In this document: positions 5,119 through 7,805 of the stretch, one piece after another
How the letters are laid out: each line of letters begins with the position of its first letter
Position numbering within the stretch: the stretch's first letter is position 1
From: an uncultured Lachnospiraceae bacterium
Lineage (GTDB): Bacteria > Bacillota > Clostridia > Lachnospirales > Lachnospiraceae
Assembly (NCBI GenBank): GCA_902782625.1
Contig: CACZNZ010000299.1
Coordinates: 1 to 7,805, forward strand
Length of the DNA: 7,805 bases
Direction of reading: 5' to 3'
Made by a program: the position numbers and the translations under genes
The notes under the pieces: generated by a model
Database searches by the model: none
The model's input: the letters and a program-made list of their open reading frames with translations, nothing else
Told to the model about the DNA's origin: nothing

Positions 5119-6918
5119 ATGAAAAAAACCATGGACAAAAACAAGAAAATAAGCATAAAAAAAAGAGTGAAGCATTACAGGGCTGTCCTGGGGAGAAAGA
5201 TCTATCTTCACAGAAGCAGCTCTAGAACAGCTTTCCTGATTTCCATGGGGAGAGAGACGGTCAGGGAAGTTGATTTTAACAGCAGGCAGGCAGTGATTCT
5301 GCAGCACCGGCTCCTGATGAAGCTTCTTCAGAAAAATAAAGACACAGAATTCGGAAAGAAATACGGCTTTGCCGATATCCATTCCGTAGAGGAATACAAA
5401 GACCAGGTACCATTTACCACCTATGAAGATTATTTGCCTTATATAGAGCGGATGATGGAAGGGGAAAAAAACCTCCTATGTGTCCGCAAACCAATGCATT
5501 ATGCAATCACTTCAGGCAGTGTGGGAAAAGAGAAATATATCCCGGTTTCGAAAGAGGAACTGAAGAAATATATGCATTATTCTGTCCTGATGTCTTTTGG
5601 TGTGGCTGATGAGTATTACCGCAATACCACCGGAAAAAGTGTTCCTGCCGGACCGGGACTCAATGCTGTCGAGGTGCAGGTGATTAATAATGAATCCGGT
5701 GTCAATCTAGGGGTAATATCCGGCAAGGTGATATCGGCCGTAAAAGATTACATCCCTTATCTGCTATCTTCTCCGTGGGAGGTCATCTGTCGGGAGGAAG
5801 AGATGGATATGAAGTACCTTAAGACCAGACTTGCTCTTGCTTACCGGGATCTTGCTTTCATGGATTCGGTATTTATGACAGGTCTTGTTGATCTGATGGA
5901 TTATATCAGGGACAATTATGAGATGCTTTGTAAAGATATCTATCATGGCCGTATCAATAAAAATGTGAAAGTACCCAAACATATCAGAGAATCCCTGGAA
6001 CGGAAGATTCTGCCTGACCGGGCACGTGCCAGAGATCTGATGCGGGAATTCCGCCAGGGGTTTGATACACCGATCATACCGAGAATCTGGCCGAGGATGA
6101 GCTGGATCAGCGGTATCGGAACCGGTGCATTTTCTTCCTATGCAAGACTGATGAGGAAATATACCGGAAAGAGTATTCCTTTCCACAATATGTGCTATGC
6201 AGCTTCGGAATCCTTCATGGCTGTCGCCCGCCATATGGGAGACGAGTCCTATGTACTTTTGCCTGATGGCGGTTTTTATGAGTTTATACCGGTCAGAGAT
6301 GAAGAAGGAAGCCGGACATTTACCATAGAAGAACTGGAAATAGGAGAGGAATATGAGATCATCGTAACCAACCTTTCCGGTTTCTATCGGTACAGACTTT
6401 ATGATGTGGTACGGGTGACGGGCTATTACAATGAGACTCCGCTTCTGCAGTTTATATATCGGAAAGATCAGCTTTTGTCCATCAATGGAGAAAAAACCAG
6501 TGGTGCTGCTATCCGCTGGGCAGTGGAGCGATTCTCCAGAGAAGCAAAGATTTTTATAACGGATTACAGCGTCTATCCCGATACGGACAGTTCCCCGGGA
6601 TTCTATGTGATTTTGATGGAACCGGAAAAAACAGTGCCAAAAGACTATATCCCCTACTGCAGGGATTTGATGGAAGCCTGCCTGATGCAGGCCAATCCCA
6701 CTTATGGCGATATGGTCCGTAAAGGACATCTACGTCCTTTGGAGATTGTTTTTTTACAGCAGCAGACATATCAGCTTTACAGAGAAGTGATGATCATGAG
6801 AGGAGCTTCCTTCAATCAGCTTAAACCGGTAGATTTGATTGACACTCCGTTTCAGAAGAAATTTTTCTTTGGATTAAAAGAAGATTATTCAGAATTTGAT
6901 TCTGATCATAACGAATAA
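5119..6918 (+). CDS. GH3-family acyl-acid amido synthetase
   Basis: 599 residues, typical for the GH3 family. Characterised plant members (JAR1, auxin-conjugating GH3s) adenylate a carboxylic acid and then form an amide with an amino acid; bacterial members are poorly understood. Visible motifs: the ATP P-loop TSGSVGKEKYIP (131-142), CYAASES (359-365), FYEFIPV (386-392), NLSGFYRYRLYDVV (418-431), followed by VTGYYNETPLLQFIYRKDQL (433-452) and LSINGEKTS (453-461), closely parallel to the JAR1 region, and a C-terminal NQLKPVDLI (566-574) like the plant NQYKTPR end. The glycine normally before the motif aspartate (RLGDVV) is Tyr428 here. The basic N-terminus has no signal peptide, so the enzyme is cytoplasmic. 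The start has only a weak ribosome site (GATGAG); ATG 5131 is an alternative. The frame has a stop at 5077-5079 and no upstream start. It is the last gene of the operon. Substrates unknown. Confidence 0.9.
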   Translation: MKKTMDKNKKISIKKRVKHYRAVLGRKIYLHRSSSRTAFLISMGRETVREVDFNSRQAVILQHRLLMKLLQKNKDTEFGKKYGFADIHSVEEYKDQVPFTTYEDYLPYIERMMEGEKNLLCVRKPMHYAITSGSVGKEKYIPVSKEELKKYMHYSVLMSFGVADEYYRNTTGKSVPAGPGLNAVEVQVINNESGVNLGVISGKVISAVKDYIPYLLSSPWEVICREEEMDMKYLKTRLALAYRDLAFMDSVFMTGLVDLMDYIRDNYEMLCKDIYHGRINKNVKVPKHIRESLERKILPDRARARDLMREFRQGFDTPIIPRIWPRMSWISGIGTGAFSSYARLMRKYTGKSIPFHNMCYAASESFMAVARHMGDESYVLLPDGGFYEFIPVRDEEGSRTFTIEELEIGEEYEIIVTNLSGFYRYRLYDVVRVTGYYNETPLLQFIYRKDQLLSINGEKTSGAAIRWAVERFSREAKIFITDYSVYPDTDSSPGFYVILMEPEKTVPKDYIPYCRDLMEACLMQANPTYGDMVRKGHLRPLEIVFLQQQTYQLYREVMIMRGASFNQLKPVDLIDTPFQKKFFFGLKEDYSEFDSDHNE

Positions 6919-6930
6919 TTGCATTAAAAC

Positions 6931-6985
6931 AAGCCTCTTTCCAATCATCTCCAAGAAGCAGGAGCCGATGGGCAGAGGCTTTTTT
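6931..6985 (+). terminator. Intrinsic terminator of the acyl-CoA ligase/GH3 operon
   Basis: AAGCCTCT (6931-6938) pairs with AGAGGCTT (6974-6981), followed by a T run to 6985. Inside the loop, CTCC and GGAG can extend the stem. It begins 12 bases after the GH3 stop codon and defines the operon end. Confidence 0.88.
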
Positions 6986-7010
6986 ACCGGAACTAACTGA
7001 AGGTGCCCTC

Positions 7011-7039
7011 TTTTCATATGACAAACATTATGTTATAAT
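7011..7039 (+). promoter_or_regulatory. Extended -10 promoter of the C39-like peptidase gene
   Basis: TTTTCA (7011-7016, 4 of 6), a 17-base spacer ending in TGT, then a perfect TATAAT (7034-7039). The TG one base before the -10 makes it an extended -10 element, which compensates for the weak -35. Transcription should start near 7046. Confidence 0.78.
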
Positions 7040-7074
7040 CTACATTTGTTAAAGTATATGAAGGAGGAGCATTT

Positions 7075-7805
7075 ATGAATTTAAGAAAACGGTATCTTGC
7101 AGGAAAGGGGATTTTGCGGAGCATTCTTTTTGCGATGGTTCTTGCCGGTGCATGCCTGAGTCTGCATGCGGAAGCTGAGGCAAAGACAATCTATACTAAG
7201 AGAAGTACCCTTCCCGCTGATACGCCGGAAGACGTGGTCCGGGTGACGATCAATACGAAAAAAGGGAAAAGAAACTTTCGTATTTTCGGACAGAAGAAGG
7301 CTACGGTAAAAAAAGACACTTATATTTCCGTGCATGGCTGCGCGGTTAGTTCTCTGACAACCGTGCTGAGCGGATTCAGTAAAACCTACCGTAACTATAC
7401 CCCTTACAAGACGTGCACACGACTTGAAAAAAAGGTGCTGAAAGGGGCCTGGAAAAACAACTACCGCAAGTCGCTGCTGAACAAAATGCCAATCTCGCTA
7501 TACGGGATCACCAGAGTGTTAAAATATGCAGGAATCAATTCTACATATGTCAGGGCAAGCAGGAATAAGACAGCGGCTGCAAGGATCAAAAGTCATTTAA
7601 GAAGGGGTAAGCCCGTCATCATAGAATTAAATAACCACAAGCAGATCAACGGACATGTTTCAAGGGCATATACCAGCCGCTGGGCTCTCAGCAAACATAC
7701 AGTAGTGTTGCTTGGCCTGACTGAAAAAGGGAGAGTGATTGTTGCGGATTCTGCCTACCGTGCGTGGGCCGGAGAGGACCAGCGGATCAAATATACCAGT
7801 GCAGA
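7075..7805 (+). CDS. Secreted C39-like cysteine peptidase (3' truncated by window edge)
   Basis: The frame is open from the ATG at 7075 to the window end, giving 243 residues. A very strong AAGGAGGAG site (7061-7069) precedes the start by 5 bases. The N-terminus is a signal peptide: basic MNLRKR, a hydrophobic core (about 13-30) and AEAEA-KT as the probable signal peptidase I site near residue 36. The mature part matches the Peptidase_C39_2 group of papain-fold enzymes: HGCAVSSLTTVLSGF (87-101) with nucleophile Cys89, RRGKPVIIELNN (176-187), and KHTVVLLGLTEKGRVIVADS (207-226) with His208 and Asp225 as the likely remaining catalytic residues. The product should act at or outside the cell surface. 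Its target is unknown; it lacks the ABC-transporter context of bacteriocin-processing C39 domains. It is a separate transcription unit from the GH3 operon. Confidence 0.82.
   Translation, partial: MNLRKRYLAGKGILRSILFAMVLAGACLSLHAEAEAKTIYTKRSTLPADTPEDVVRVTINTKKGKRNFRIFGQKKATVKKDTYISVHGCAVSSLTTVLSGFSKTYRNYTPYKTCTRLEKKVLKGAWKNNYRKSLLNKMPISLYGITRVLKYAGINSTYVRASRNKTAAARIKSHLRRGKPVIIELNNHKQINGHVSRAYTSRWALSKHTVVLLGLTEKGRVIVADSAYRAWAGEDQRIKYTSA

Noticed and set aside
5764..6729. Long open frame of 321 codons antisense to GH3
   Set aside because: It lies wholly inside a well-supported gene, has no recognisable domain, and its residue pattern is that of a complementary-strand shadow.
7141..7170. Lipoprotein signal (LAGAC) in the C39-like protein
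   Set aside because: The residue three before the cysteine is alanine rather than Leu/Val/Ile, and a good signal peptidase I site (AEA-KT) follows, so simple secretion is more likely.

Overview
The window looks like a chromosomal stretch from a low-to-mid-GC anaerobic Firmicute, most likely a gut Lachnospiraceae-type clostridium. The basis is AGGAG-type ribosome binding sites, sigma-A-type promoters, U-tract terminators, and protein sequences that resemble clostridial homologues as I remember them. No database search was made. There are no RNA genes, insertion sequences, CRISPR arrays or phage genes, and no gene-free stretch longer than about 180 bases.

Layout. (1) 2-1024 (+): the C-terminal four fifths of a phenylacetate-CoA ligase (PaaK type), cut by the window start. 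(2) 1031-1080: a strong hairpin terminator that can serve both this gene and the convergent gene on its right. (3) 1090-2283 (-): a complete fold-type I PLP aminotransferase with its own good promoter (2339-2367). (4) 2374-2886 (-): a small membrane PAP2-family phosphatase. (5) 2887-3070: a compact divergent control region. It has back-to-back sigma-A promoters, a palindrome over the -35 element of the leftward promoter, a third copy of its half-site inside the rightward promoter, and a second inverted repeat over the rightward -10. (6) 3071-6918 (+): a three-gene operon encoding an AMP-forming acyl-CoA ligase, a 124-residue ParB/sulfiredoxin-fold protein and a 599-residue GH3-family acyl-acid amido synthetase, closed by a terminator at 6931-6985. 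(7) 7075 to the right edge (+): a secreted C39-like cysteine peptidase, cut by the window end, with its own extended -10 promoter.

How the genes may work together. Three distinct carboxylate-adenylating enzymes (PaaK, the acyl-CoA ligase and GH3) lie within 7 kb. PaaK facing an aminotransferase is compatible with turnover of aromatic amino acids and arylacetates, although the two genes are on opposite strands and need not be linked. The operon 3071-6918 is the most interesting part. GH3 enzymes are best known in plants, where they adenylate a carboxylic acid and couple it to an amino acid. Here one sits with an acyl-CoA ligase and a small protein of the ParB/Srx fold, a fold that in SerK and SbnI carries out ATP-dependent serine phosphorylation. 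A module that makes or processes acyl-amino acid conjugates is a reasonable hypothesis, but the substrates cannot be read from sequence.
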